In this document: positions 14,775 through 24,500 of the stretch, one piece after another | Position numbering within the stretch: the stretch's first letter is position 1 | How the letters are laid out: each line of letters begins with the position of its first letter | From: Candidatus Woesebacteria bacterium | GTDB taxonomy: Bacteria > Patescibacteriota > Microgenomatia > UBA1406 > GWC2-37-13 | Reading direction: 5' to 3' | DNA length: 24,823 nt | Assembly: GCA_017993865.1 (NCBI GenBank) | Contig: JAGOLU010000001.1 | Span: forward strand, 1-24,823 | Program-made: the position numbers and the translations under genes | The notes under the pieces: model-generated | Databases searched by the model: none | What the model was told of the DNA's origin: nothing | Seen by the model: only the letters and a program-made list of their open reading frames with translations

Positions 14775-17700
14775 ATGAGTATATTCGAGACTATCTCCGA
14801 CGGAGCACATTCAGCATTTGATAAAGCAAGATCTTTGTCTAGTAAGTTTCCGATACAGGCTGCCTTAGATCAAGCTAAATGTCTAACAGAGTACCTCCCT
14901 TGGAGGAAGGGGGCAGATCAAGATGGTGCCCCCGCCGAACCATCGTATGAAAACCCTCTCTTTGTGGAGTCAGGGACAGTATCTCTTGACGCAGCAGCTG
15001 CTGATGTGGAGGTGGTAGGGTACAGAAGATATGCAGATGATTTGCAAGAACAGCAAGAGACAGGCTTGAGAGATGATGGTGCGGCAATGGTGGAAACTGT
15101 CGCGCAGTGTAATAGCGGCCAAACCTTAGGAAGATCTTTCATTACAAGAGCCAGTGCTGAAGAGCGGGTGAATGTACACGCACAAGGGTTTATCGATGGA
15201 ATACGTACAGATCAAACATTAATTCCTCTCATTGAAACAGCCGCGAGAGTAGGAGACTTGCGACAACTAGAGGCGCAAGTGCAGGCACAACTTGATCCTG
15301 AGCTAAGCATGGAGTACCGGGCTCAAATGGTTAACGCAGTAACCGCGACACTGGATCAGGAATATATCGGACGGTTTAGAGGTGCTCTTGATCAGGGCAA
15401 TCCCCATCCTTCTGCACGAATCACCAATGTTACTTTGTCCGCTCGAGATTTTGTTAATGAACTATTGAAAGAGTTGGAGAGAATATCAAGTGCTCCAGAG
15501 AGAGAACTCGATGTAGAGATAGCGTCATCACCGACTGAGATACCCCCCGTGGGAGGTGACTCAGCAATGGAGGATGCCCTAGAAGATGAGGATGTAGATG
15601 CGGTCGTGGAGCAAAGTAAGCCCTCAACACCTCCAGAAGCTCCAGACTTGCGTACATGGATAAAAGGTAAATTAGCAGTTACGGGTTTGTCGGAGGAAAC
15701 TGCCCAAGATTTATGTACTCATCTACTCCACACTCTCGAGCAATGGGGTGTTGCTCAAAGATATCAGGAACAAGAATATGGAGCCGGTAGACATACGTCT
15801 ATAGCAAACCTGGTGGTCGCACGAGTGAGAGAACAATATACCGATATCCCCAATTTGCCTGATGTCTTGGGAGTGCATGCGCGCTTGATGGAGGTTGTTT
15901 CGATATTGCAAAGAGTGCAAGACACGGATCCTGAAGCTCGAGCTCAAATCGGCCACATATTTACAGAAAGGATTCATGCTCTCCTGGATGCACTTCCCGC
16001 AACAGACGGAGAATCCGATGTAGATACTGCTACCGCAGCAGAGAGAACGATGCTCGATGCAATTGAAGCACAAATTGCGATTTACGCTGATCCTGACGCC
16101 GACATAGATGTGGTACACGGCGCGATTGAGGAAGTCAGACGTTTGGTTGAACCTGATCAAACCGAGGATGAAGCAGAGCCAACACCTATGGAAACACCAG
16201 GAGCCACACCACTACCCACACGTATTATTGAGGCAGAATCAACACCAGAAAGAACTCAGACCTACTCAATGGATATGAACGTTACCGTTCCTATGGATCA
16301 TGAGCCAGAGCGCCAGGTCTTCGTTTTCAATGGATCTCCGTTGGTCGTTGATGGTTGTCAAGCATCTGTGCAAATATACGGTCAAAATACAGAACCTAGA
16401 GTAGATTTTAGATTCCAAGGTGGAAGTGATTGGACTCAATCACTCACTCCTTTGATAGAATTTGATTCAGCAACTCAGCCCAACGCGGTCCCGATACCTA
16501 TCGGCACAAGTGGGACACATGCATATAAGATGCACCTTGAGAGGGTTGGTCCAATAATGAGTTCGTCAAGTGGCGTAAGAGAACTAGGTTTTCGCGCTGT
16601 GTGTGAAGTAATACAAGTAGGTGGGGGTTTAGTGGAAGAGCCAGAAAGGACAACTGGTTCATTACCACCAGATCAATTCGCGCGTGTTGAGGCGGAAATA
16701 GCCTCTCTTGGCGCAACCGGAGAAACACTGCGAGGACCGCTCATGACAATTGCTAAGCTTGGGTGGCGTGGAACTTCAGAAGAGTTAGAGCTCATTCGAA
16801 GAGTCCAAGCTCTCGCGCAAAAGTCAAACATACCAATTGTGGGGCCGGGTGTAGCAGGGTTTGCGAGTATTTTAGAAGGAACGTTAAATATGCGAGAGGG
16901 GGAAACTTTTCGTGACAGATTAGCGATAATGAAACCACACGTAGCTGCGTGGCTTAAACATTATATCGAGGGCACAGTAGATCTAGCCACTCTTATTGCA
17001 GGAGCAGAGACAGGTGGGGCAATAGGAGAGCTGAGAGACATCGCTGCTAGGGGAGCTCTCTCTACAGAAGCAGCACGAGAACTACCAAGTCTAGTTATGA
17101 GAGCAATTGCAGAAAAACTATTGTCAGGAATTCCGGAAGAGGACTACAGTAGAGAAGCGGTGGCGCTTCATGCAGTGGCGCGCATATTGGTCGAAGCAAC
17201 AAAACCCGGAGCACCATTGGCAGATTTGAGTGAAGGGTTGACCATATCAAATGACAGTATCCTAACTCGACTCAGGAGCGACACAACTGCCCCAGCTCCA
17301 GTCTCCCCGGCTGCCCCTGTGCAACCACCTCAGACGCCCATTGCAGTACTACCCTCCACACCCATTCAAGAGACAGCTGCCCCACAAATAAGAGAACACG
17401 CGTTCCGAGTGAGGAGCGGTAGAGATCTTGTGGGTGAAATACAGCAAGGATTGAAGGAAGCCAAGGCAAATGAGGCACGTATCATCATCAGTCCGGATGT
17501 GTTTAAAGATTTTCTATTAAGTCTTCCCTTGCCAAGCGGGGCAAAAATAAATGAGGCTACGAATGTCTCGTTAACACTGGAAGGAGACAGACCCGTGCTC
17601 AGGCTTGAGGGGTCTTTTGCAGCACCGGGTGGCACCTCCAAGTTTGATATTGCGGTAGGTTCCGATGCTCAAGGAAGACTAGTTGTCCTGAGAGATCCAG

Positions 17701-17873
17701 AATTCAATTTCGCATTATTACATAAAGCGTTTAGCAAACTAATAAGAGAGAAGCTATCTAACCTATCTACCTTGTTGGAGCAAAACGTTGGCGAAAAGGT
17801 TGGTAATGGTTGGTCACTTTCGCGTACGGACGTTGAAAGCAGTCAGTTATCTCTTTCCTTGAAGCGAAATTAG
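14775..17873 (+). CDS. Unknown 1032-aa soluble multidomain protein
   Basis: No family is recognised. There is no signal peptide and no membrane segment, so it is probably cytoplasmic. The layout is: a helical N-terminal part (about 1-250), an acidic Pro-containing linker (about 256-292), a helical domain (about 295-455), a second acidic linker rich in Pro and Thr (about 456-498), a beta-rich domain (about 500-615) with FNGSPLVVDGCQ, a helical domain (about 640-835), a Pro/Ala-rich linker (about 837-866), and a C-terminal alpha/beta domain (about 868-1032). The beads-on-a-string layout suits a scaffold or adaptor. It starts three bases after the 114-aa gene with no Shine-Dalgarno sequence. The VirB6-like gene follows 43 bases later. 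Confidence 0.75.
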   Translation: MSIFETISDGAHSAFDKARSLSSKFPIQAALDQAKCLTEYLPWRKGADQDGAPAEPSYENPLFVESGTVSLDAAAADVEVVGYRRYADDLQEQQETGLRDDGAAMVETVAQCNSGQTLGRSFITRASAEERVNVHAQGFIDGIRTDQTLIPLIETAARVGDLRQLEAQVQAQLDPELSMEYRAQMVNAVTATLDQEYIGRFRGALDQGNPHPSARITNVTLSARDFVNELLKELERISSAPERELDVEIASSPTEIPPVGGDSAMEDALEDEDVDAVVEQSKPSTPPEAPDLRTWIKGKLAVTGLSEETAQDLCTHLLHTLEQWGVAQRYQEQEYGAGRHTSIANLVVARVREQYTDIPNLPDVLGVHARLMEVVSILQRVQDTDPEARAQIGHIFTERIHALLDALPATDGESDVDTATAAERTMLDAIEAQIAIYADPDADIDVVHGAIEEVRRLVEPDQTEDEAEPTPMETPGATPLPTRIIEAESTPERTQTYSMDMNVTVPMDHEPERQVFVFNGSPLVVDGCQASVQIYGQNTEPRVDFRFQGGSDWTQSLTPLIEFDSATQPNAVPIPIGTSGTHAYKMHLERVGPIMSSSSGVRELGFRAVCEVIQVGGGLVEEPERTTGSLPPDQFARVEAEIASLGATGETLRGPLMTIAKLGWRGTSEELELIRRVQALAQKSNIPIVGPGVAGFASILEGTLNMREGETFRDRLAIMKPHVAAWLKHYIEGTVDLATLIAGAETGGAIGELRDIAARGALSTEAARELPSLVMRAIAEKLLSGIPEEDYSREAVALHAVARILVEATKPGAPLADLSEGLTISNDSILTRLRSDTTAPAPVSPAAPVQPPQTPIAVLPSTPIQETAAPQIREHAFRVRSGRDLVGEIQQGLKEAKANEARIIISPDVFKDFLLSLPLPSGAKINEATNVSLTLEGDRPVLRLEGSFAAPGGTSKFDIAVGSDAQGRLVVLRDPEFNFALLHKAFSKLIREKLSNLSTLLEQNVGEKVGNGWSLSRTDVESSQLSLSLKRN

Positions 17874-17882
17874 TCACCCCCA

Positions 17883-17911
17883 TTGACTTACTCTTCATAA
17901 TTCAGTAGCAT
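17883..17911 (+). promoter_or_regulatory. Promoter of the VirB6-like gene, leaderless
   Basis: TTGACT (17883-17888), 17 bases, TAGCAT (17906-17911), then five bases to the ATG at 17917. The AAGG between -10 and ATG is too close to the start to be a normal Shine-Dalgarno site. The gene may thus be expressed apart from the upstream operon. Confidence 0.5.
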
Positions 17912-17916
17912 AAGGT

Positions 17917-19674
17917 ATGCCACTTCAACTGGTCTGGATTGGACTCAAACGGTATCTCGACACTGGACGAAAAATCTTCTTTGTTGGCGTAACATTCCTT
18001 GCAATATTTTATCTCTTCTTTGCGCTCGTTAATGTCGATAATAAACGGAACTCTACGGGGCCTACTGCAGCCCAAATCGAGGAAGCGCGCCGGCTCAAAT
18101 TGTATGACACATACGATGTTAAAAATGATCCAAAAGATGATGAAGAAGGCGTGCTTGTTCGTGAGTTAACACGTGGATTTTTATGCTCCACCACCGGCGA
18201 GCTTTGCACAGGAAACCCTGCAGAAGCATATAAATATAAAGAGCAGTCTTTGGCATACAAAGCATCAGGGATAATCGCGGAACCACTCAGACATCCCCCC
18301 TCCTCATTTTACTACTGGGCACGAGGGACTCTGGAGAACGCAGGATTTGTACCCAAAACCTATGCACAAGGCATTGGATTTGCAGCGCTCACCAGCTTTC
18401 AACCCATTTGGAAAGTATTCCGTAATCTTGCGTATCTTGTGATCGTTGTGGTGATTATGGTTGTGGGGTTTATGGTGATGTTTAAGGTGGGCGGCGGCGG
18501 CAAAAATGCCGTCACTCTTGAGTCGGCGCTTCCCAAACTAGTCATTGCACTCCTTGCGATATCAATGTCGTATGCACTTGCGGGGTTTTTGATAGATGTG
18601 ATGTATATGGTTATTGCATTGGTGATCAACATGCTCGGGCCTATATCAGGCATGGATCCTGCTACCCAAACCAAGATGATGGGAAGTGTGATGACTGGTT
18701 CCCCAACAGACTTGTTCTTTATGCTTATGGGCAACATTGGTCAATCAGATGGAAATTATTACAATCTTGCCGGCTCACTTTACAGTCTTGTGCCGGGGTA
18801 TATGCAAACAGTTATTAACGCAGTTGTGAATAATCTTGTAATCGGAGGGCTTGGGGAATGGAAAACTCAGAAAACTCCAGACATCAGCACTACACCAGGA
18901 AGTAATGTGAAAAATGTAGCTACATTCATGGGACGAGCATTCACATTAGTATCGAGAAAAATTTGGGGCCTCAGATCTCTGACTGATAGACTCGGCGATT
19001 CGGGTAGTGGTCCTGTTCCTGTAAGCACCATCGCAAACATAATTTATATTATTTTTGGATATATTGTAGGAGCACTTATCGGAACAGTAATGGTTAAAGT
19101 TGCCATCATGTTCATTCTTATACTAGGTATGATTGTGATATTTTTCCGCTTATTCTTTATGCTTATCATGAACTATGTAGACATAATTTTATCGATACTC
19201 ATCGCGCCATTGTCGTTGATGCTTGAAGCTATTCCAGGGCAAAATGCGTTTGTCAACTGGATACGAGGGCTTGCGGTTAACCTTGGAGTGTATCCGATTG
19301 TTTTGGTAGTAATTCTGATAGCGCGTGCAATTATGGATACCGGAGGCACGATATCACCTATGTGGTCTCCTCCGTTTGTGTCTACCATCACCGATCAGAC
19401 AAGCTTGCAAACTCTCATTAGTGCAGTTCTGGTCTTCTCTTTGCCCAGTATCATAAAAACATATAAACAAAAGCTCAAGCCGGCGTCGATCACAGACTCT
19501 ATGGGAATAGGGCTCGGGTCGCTCTTTGTGGGTGCCTCGCCGATACTTCGTGGTTCTTCGACAGTAATGGGTGCTTCTGGAATTACAACAGCTATGGCGA
19601 AACGAGTGACCGCGCCTCTGCAGACACTCTTTAAAGACCAAATGCAACAGACAGTAAAAATAGCGAACCCATGA
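17917..19674 (+). CDS. VirB6/TrbL-like polytopic membrane protein
   Basis: A 585-aa protein with an N-terminal membrane segment (about residues 20-39), an outward-facing region of about 120 residues with a cysteine pair (LCSTTGELC), and then about six further membrane segments. A segment FQPIWKVFRNLAYLVIVVV followed by a conserved ALPKLVIALL helix is typical of VirB6/TrbL-like proteins that I know from Patescibacteria. VirB6/TrbL forms the inner-membrane channel part of T4SS. The stretch LMIMNYVDIILSILIAPLSL near residues 415-435 and the following helices fit the same fold. The cytoplasmic C-terminal tail is about 80 residues. It is flanked by the large unknown proteins and converges on the gene for the cysteine-rich pilin-like fusion. 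Confidence 0.75.
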   Translation: MPLQLVWIGLKRYLDTGRKIFFVGVTFLAIFYLFFALVNVDNKRNSTGPTAAQIEEARRLKLYDTYDVKNDPKDDEEGVLVRELTRGFLCSTTGELCTGNPAEAYKYKEQSLAYKASGIIAEPLRHPPSSFYYWARGTLENAGFVPKTYAQGIGFAALTSFQPIWKVFRNLAYLVIVVVIMVVGFMVMFKVGGGGKNAVTLESALPKLVIALLAISMSYALAGFLIDVMYMVIALVINMLGPISGMDPATQTKMMGSVMTGSPTDLFFMLMGNIGQSDGNYYNLAGSLYSLVPGYMQTVINAVVNNLVIGGLGEWKTQKTPDISTTPGSNVKNVATFMGRAFTLVSRKIWGLRSLTDRLGDSGSGPVPVSTIANIIYIIFGYIVGALIGTVMVKVAIMFILILGMIVIFFRLFFMLIMNYVDIILSILIAPLSLMLEAIPGQNAFVNWIRGLAVNLGVYPIVLVVILIARAIMDTGGTISPMWSPPFVSTITDQTSLQTLISAVLVFSLPSIIKTYKQKLKPASITDSMGIGLGSLFVGASPILRGSSTVMGASGITTAMAKRVTAPLQTLFKDQMQQTVKIANP

Positions 19675-19681
19675 GTGCGAG

Positions 19682-19722
19682 CTTCCTAGGAAGTAGGAGA
19701 TTGATAGAGCAGTTGTCTATCA
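19682..19722. repeat. Inverted repeats between convergent genes
   Basis: A perfect 12-bp palindrome CTTCCTAGGAAG (19682-19693) is followed by TGATAGA (19702-19708), a seven-base loop, and TCTATCA (19716-19722). They lie in the 98-bp space between two convergent genes and may limit read-through in both directions. No T-tract follows, so intrinsic termination is not assured. Confidence 0.35.
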
Positions 19723-19772
19723 TAATGCGTCAGCATCACAGATGTTGCAGTAATAACATATAGGCATGCGTC

Positions 19773-21542
19773 TTATCCCAACCCATATATCCGTAGTAGG
19801 TTTACTCCCACAAACCTGAGGAGGAAGATAGAGAAGAGGATGATGAGCAAACCAACAACACACTGTGTGATAAGTTTCTGTGCCTTTTGGACTTTAGCGG
19901 ACTCGCCAGCGCTCAGCTGGAATTGGATTGCCCCATAGATAATACAAAGGATCGAGAATGCCCCAGCGAAAGTGATACCCCACCCAAGCACTCCCTCCGC
20001 AAGGAACCGCTCGACCTTATCCATAGGCATACAGCCAAGGGCAGATGGATACCCACCGTACAACGCACACGATAAACATCCGATGTATTGGCGCACAAAA
20101 GGATTCTTTTTAAACGTATCTAGTTCGGCATTTGTGATGGGTGGGGGATTCAAAGGTATGGAATGAACACCAAAGAACCTGACCATAAATATCTCAGGTA
20201 TGTATACATTCGAGGAAATCCGTTTGAGGTTATCTGCCCAATACCGTACCTCATCTGAGTTAAAGAAGCCATCTATTTCTGACTTTATTCCTTGTTGAAA
20301 TTGATCAATAGTATCTGTATCAGTAATACCTCCGAAAAGGAGTTTAGCAAATCTTTGCGAGCCATTTCCATTCTCATCTGGGGCTGGTAACAGAGCTCGC
20401 CATTGGGCTCCGCCCGTATTCCCATCTTCAATCCCCGCGATGAATCGGGTACACAACAATACTGCTGCGGTGCCGGGTCCTGAATTTACATCAACACATT
20501 TACATTTGGTTGGATCAAGCCCAGAGATAGATCCATCGGCATTAAACGTAAGTGCTCCGGGGTCGAGGAATTGAGGAGTCCCATCATTACAAAGTAGGGT
20601 TACATCAGGGAGATTATTTTGGTTTGTTACGAGCCTATTTAATGAAGCTATACCATTATAGAGTGGGGTTAAGAATGCATTTCCAATTTTGCAGCCTAAA
20701 TTTTTAAGCGGACCATTTCCGGCCGCAGTGCCTTCGCCTTTGCGAGGATCTACAGGCTTTCTACTACCCATATCAAAACCGTTGATATGGTAGTGTAATA
20801 AGCCAAAATTTCCTGCAACATTTGAGTTGATGAAATATCTGCGAGTAAGGTAGGTTGGTAGGGCAGGATCATCATCTACGGTAAAGTACCATGTGATATT
20901 TAGTTTTATTTCATTTAAGACTGGTGGATCAACGGTCACTTGAAATGTTTCCTCAATTATGGGCATTCCTCCCACTGATCCATTAGAATCATCTGTGGGC
21001 AAAACGCCGTTTCTATCAAGATACTCGACTAGAGTTTGTTCTTCTGGTGGGTCTCCAGGTACCAAAGCCGGCACTGGAGGAACGATTAAGACCCTTTCTC
21101 CACTGGGAGAAAGAACGTCTTCATCGACGTTACAGTTTTTTGGCTTAAAATTAAGGACGGTATTAGGAATTCCACTATCGGTGCCAAGTTTGCTGCGTGA
21201 TATTGCCCCAGGATCTTTACAATCACCTCCGTATGAACCAGGGTTAGGTATCACACAACAACGCCTCGTATTTTTTCCGTTTACATCGGGATCACATTGG
21301 ATGCCATCTGCACACTTCATATATTCTGTTCCAGGTATTATTTGCCCAGTGGCCGGGTCTGCAAATGCCTGACATGCTGTTCTTAGCCCTTCGATCAGGT
21401 TTGGTGCACAGTCTGCATCACTCGCCTGGACAACATGAGTGGTTGGGAATGTCACAAGAGACAGCAGAAATACTACCGTGAGAGCAAATCGTAGAAAATA
21501 AACAAGCCTGGCTCGAGTAGATTTCTGAACATCTATCATCAT
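19773..21542 (-). CDS. Secreted Cys-rich protein with C-terminal T4SS pilin-like module
   Basis: A 589-aa protein beginning with a signal peptide (FALTVVFLLSLVTF, likely cleaved after VVQA). The ectodomain, about residues 40-510, contains about 16 cysteines, including CC and KCKC, so extensive disulfide bonding is likely. The C-terminal 70 residues are two membrane helices around the loop LSAGESAKVQKAQKLIT. This matches the SGGEEKKxxDARKRIT loop of the two pilin-like proteins at 1817-2773. The protein is thus a pilin-like membrane module fused to a large surface domain. Two ATGs are adjacent (21542 and 21539), and a -10 hexamer lies six bases before the first. It could be a tip adhesin or an anchor subunit of the T4SS-like apparatus. 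Confidence 0.68.
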   Translation of the reverse strand: MMIDVQKSTRARLVYFLRFALTVVFLLSLVTFPTTHVVQASDADCAPNLIEGLRTACQAFADPATGQIIPGTEYMKCADGIQCDPDVNGKNTRRCCVIPNPGSYGGDCKDPGAISRSKLGTDSGIPNTVLNFKPKNCNVDEDVLSPSGERVLIVPPVPALVPGDPPEEQTLVEYLDRNGVLPTDDSNGSVGGMPIIEETFQVTVDPPVLNEIKLNITWYFTVDDDPALPTYLTRRYFINSNVAGNFGLLHYHINGFDMGSRKPVDPRKGEGTAAGNGPLKNLGCKIGNAFLTPLYNGIASLNRLVTNQNNLPDVTLLCNDGTPQFLDPGALTFNADGSISGLDPTKCKCVDVNSGPGTAAVLLCTRFIAGIEDGNTGGAQWRALLPAPDENGNGSQRFAKLLFGGITDTDTIDQFQQGIKSEIDGFFNSDEVRYWADNLKRISSNVYIPEIFMVRFFGVHSIPLNPPPITNAELDTFKKNPFVRQYIGCLSCALYGGYPSALGCMPMDKVERFLAEGVLGWGITFAGAFSILCIIYGAIQFQLSAGESAKVQKAQKLITQCVVGLLIILFSIFLLRFVGVNLLRIYGLG

Positions 21543-21548
21543 CCGTTC

Positions 21549-21577
21549 ATAATATCAGAATACCGTATATTTGTATA
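21549..21577 (-). promoter_or_regulatory. Promoter of the Cys-rich pilin-like fusion gene, leaderless
   Basis: On the minus strand TATACA (21577-21572, four of six consensus -35 bases), 17 bases, TATTAT (21554-21549), then six bases to the ATG at 21542. The intervening GAACGG is not a usable ribosome site. The promoter lies between the stop codon of the upstream large gene and this start. Confidence 0.5.
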
Positions 21578-21581
21578 GACA

Positions 21582-24500
21582 TCACTTTTTACTTGTCGCC
21601 TTTTTGGCTGCGTCGGTGACATACGACACAAGTGCGAAAGCAAGAATATATGTTAGGTATTCAGGGATAAGTTCTTGTGCCACATGGAACCAACTGGCCT
21701 GGAAAAAGCTCGCAAACCCTTCAAGCTGTGCGGGGTTAATGCCGCCTGTTTTGGATATTTGCAGCAGGAACTGTCGTATTGTCACTGCATCCATACCTTT
21801 GTGCTCAAAGTTTGTCCACGCTTTTGAGAACAACGATTGTCCTTCTTTGTCAAACATCGTCTTCCACCGACCAAGCGCATTGCGTACTTCTTGTTTGTTC
21901 GCGAGTCCACTGAGTTGCATTTTGGTTAGGCCGAGCACGACAGGCATAAATATTTCGGGATTCCCGATTTCATCACTGGATATTTTTCGGAAATTCGTGC
22001 CGAGCGACTTGAGCTTACCCCATGTTTCGGGTGTACCTTTGCGTGCTGCGGCTTTGAGCATGAGGAGCATGTTGCTATCTGCTCCCTCTGGTGCGCGGGC
22101 GTCCAATATAAGCTTGTATTGCTCCGCAACACTACACTCTCCGGTAGAGCGGTAGACCATCGTGTCATCTCCGTTCAAGAATATTTTATGTACTTCACTA
22201 TTGTCTGCCATGAAGGGGATAGCTCCCAAAAACCCTTCATCCCACATGCGTCGTAGCCAACGCGCACGATTGATGCGTTTTTCATAATTTGCAAGATAGC
22301 GTTCTGCAGCTACTCTTTCTTCTCCCGAAAGCCCTGACTTTATTGTGCCATCTTGGTTTAGATACTTTCTTCTCAGCAAATGTTCTGTTTCTTTTTTCTT
22401 ATCTCCTTCTTCTCCGGTGGTATTTATGTCAGGTGCCGCCCCCATCTCGGCGATGATGTCTTTGCGCAGCAGTACTGCACGTTGTATCCGCAGCCCCAAC
22501 ATCTTTTTACTCTCACTTCCCGGTCCTGATGCACTGAGCAGATCGTGCAACACTTGTTGTGCAGGCACCTTACCCTCCAAAATCTGCTGTGCGGTTTCGG
22601 GTTGATATTTTTTGACCATGACTCGGATGAGTGTTTCGTCGTCCATGACATACCCACGTCCACCATTCACGCTACTTCTGGTCTGATCCCAATTGTCTCC
22701 ATAGATATTGAGCCCATCGGTGCTTTTTTCCCACAATTTACGTTTCTGGAGGATTTCTTCATCAATTTCTCCTCGGAGTTCTCCTTGGACATACGCCAAA
22801 TCATCGGTAACCTGGTCCCAAATCTCATCTTTTGCCGCTTGACGTTCGTCTGATCTAGTAGAGCCGAGTTTATTGCTTAATTTTGCATCAAGGCTTGCTT
22901 GAATACGGAGTGTTTCTGCAAACGATCCCGTGCGCTTATTCGAGTCGCTGGCCTCATCAAAATATTTGTTTTTTATCTGTGTGCTCAATCGGAGTCCGTT
23001 CTGTTCATCTTGGTTACGCAACCGATACAAAAACTCGACAGGGGAGCGCTCTGCAATAACCACAAGCATGGCGTCGTACATCATTGGTTTGAGAAGCTGT
23101 CTCTTGAGGTTTGTAACTGCGATACCACCCACCTTTCGATCTTTAGCATTTTTACCAGATTCTTGTTTAACTGCACCCTGATAAATTTCGGCGGCGCGCG
23201 CATGGAAAAGCCGAATAAATTCTTCTTTCGATTGTGCTCGTCCAGTTTCGGAACCAAACATATTGCTGTTGTGCATTTTCTCGGTAAACTTAAACGGATC
23301 TAAGTTGGTAGGACCTTTGTTAAGATTGCCAAACAGATAATTGTGCGGGAGAAATTTGCCAAACTCATGCTGATCATTCAGATACCGCGTGTAGAGATAG
23401 TCAATGAAGTTGTTTACTGACTCTTTGTTATTTAGATTACCTTCTTTGTCGTAGTCGATCATTTCAGCTATATTCTCATCTGCGAATGCATTAATTTCAT
23501 TGACTCCCACATTTTCTACTGACTTCCAAATACGAGTGAGACCATCAACCTTTTTGGTAGACTGACCAGTTTCGTCAATCACCGTATATTCAGCATGAAA
23601 TTGAGGTTGGCCGCCCCCCATGAGCCTGGTATAAAGCTGCTTGTCAATAACGCCCATATTCGCCATGCGTCGCCACCCACGCAGCGTATCGTAACCACCT
23701 GCTTTAAGCCTATTGATAGGAGCAAACATTTCGGGCAAATCTCCACGGAAATGCTCAGTCATATCCCACGCAAGACGACCCTGTGACTCGTGTTTTTGGT
23801 CATCAAAGACTTTATATCCTTCTTTTCCTGCGGCAAAGGGGTCCCACTTACCTTGTTGGTTGAAACCTGGCATGTTATACATAGGCTGCCAGTACGCGCC
23901 TTTCAAAAACAAATCATGATCCCATGTTGAGGGGAAACGCATCGCTCTTTGGAACGGCGCAAAAACGTTGTTAAACATTTGTTTATCATCCGCTTGTCCT
24001 TGGTAGCCGCGGGTTGGGTTCGCGTATGAAAATATCTGTTGAAATCTAAATCTTCCGGCAAAGACGATGGTGAACGCATGTTGCAAGACTCTTCGGCGTT
24101 GCCAGTCGGGGAGATGAGGGTAATTTTCCTCCAAAAACTCTTGTACCTGGAGAACAAGAGTTCTGCCTCCTGCACCTCGATTTAGGAAGATTTCATTAAA
24201 GAATTTTCCCTCGTCTTCGTTTATCCATCCTTTTTCACCCATGCGCTTTTTCAAAATAGTTTCGATAAAGGACGCTGCGCGGGTAATATAGGTGTTATCT
24301 TCCATCGAATAAATGCGATCCATGTTACGTGAGGTCATGGCAGTTTTGAGATGTTCACCAATGCTTTGGAAGAACTTCTTTTGTGCATCAGGAGAACCCA
24401 TGTGTGAGAGGTAGCGGTATTGATGGCCTGCCTCAAAAAATCCGTCATCTGCGTTGATTTCTTCTTTCAACTCGTTCAGGAAATCATACATAGATTTCCC

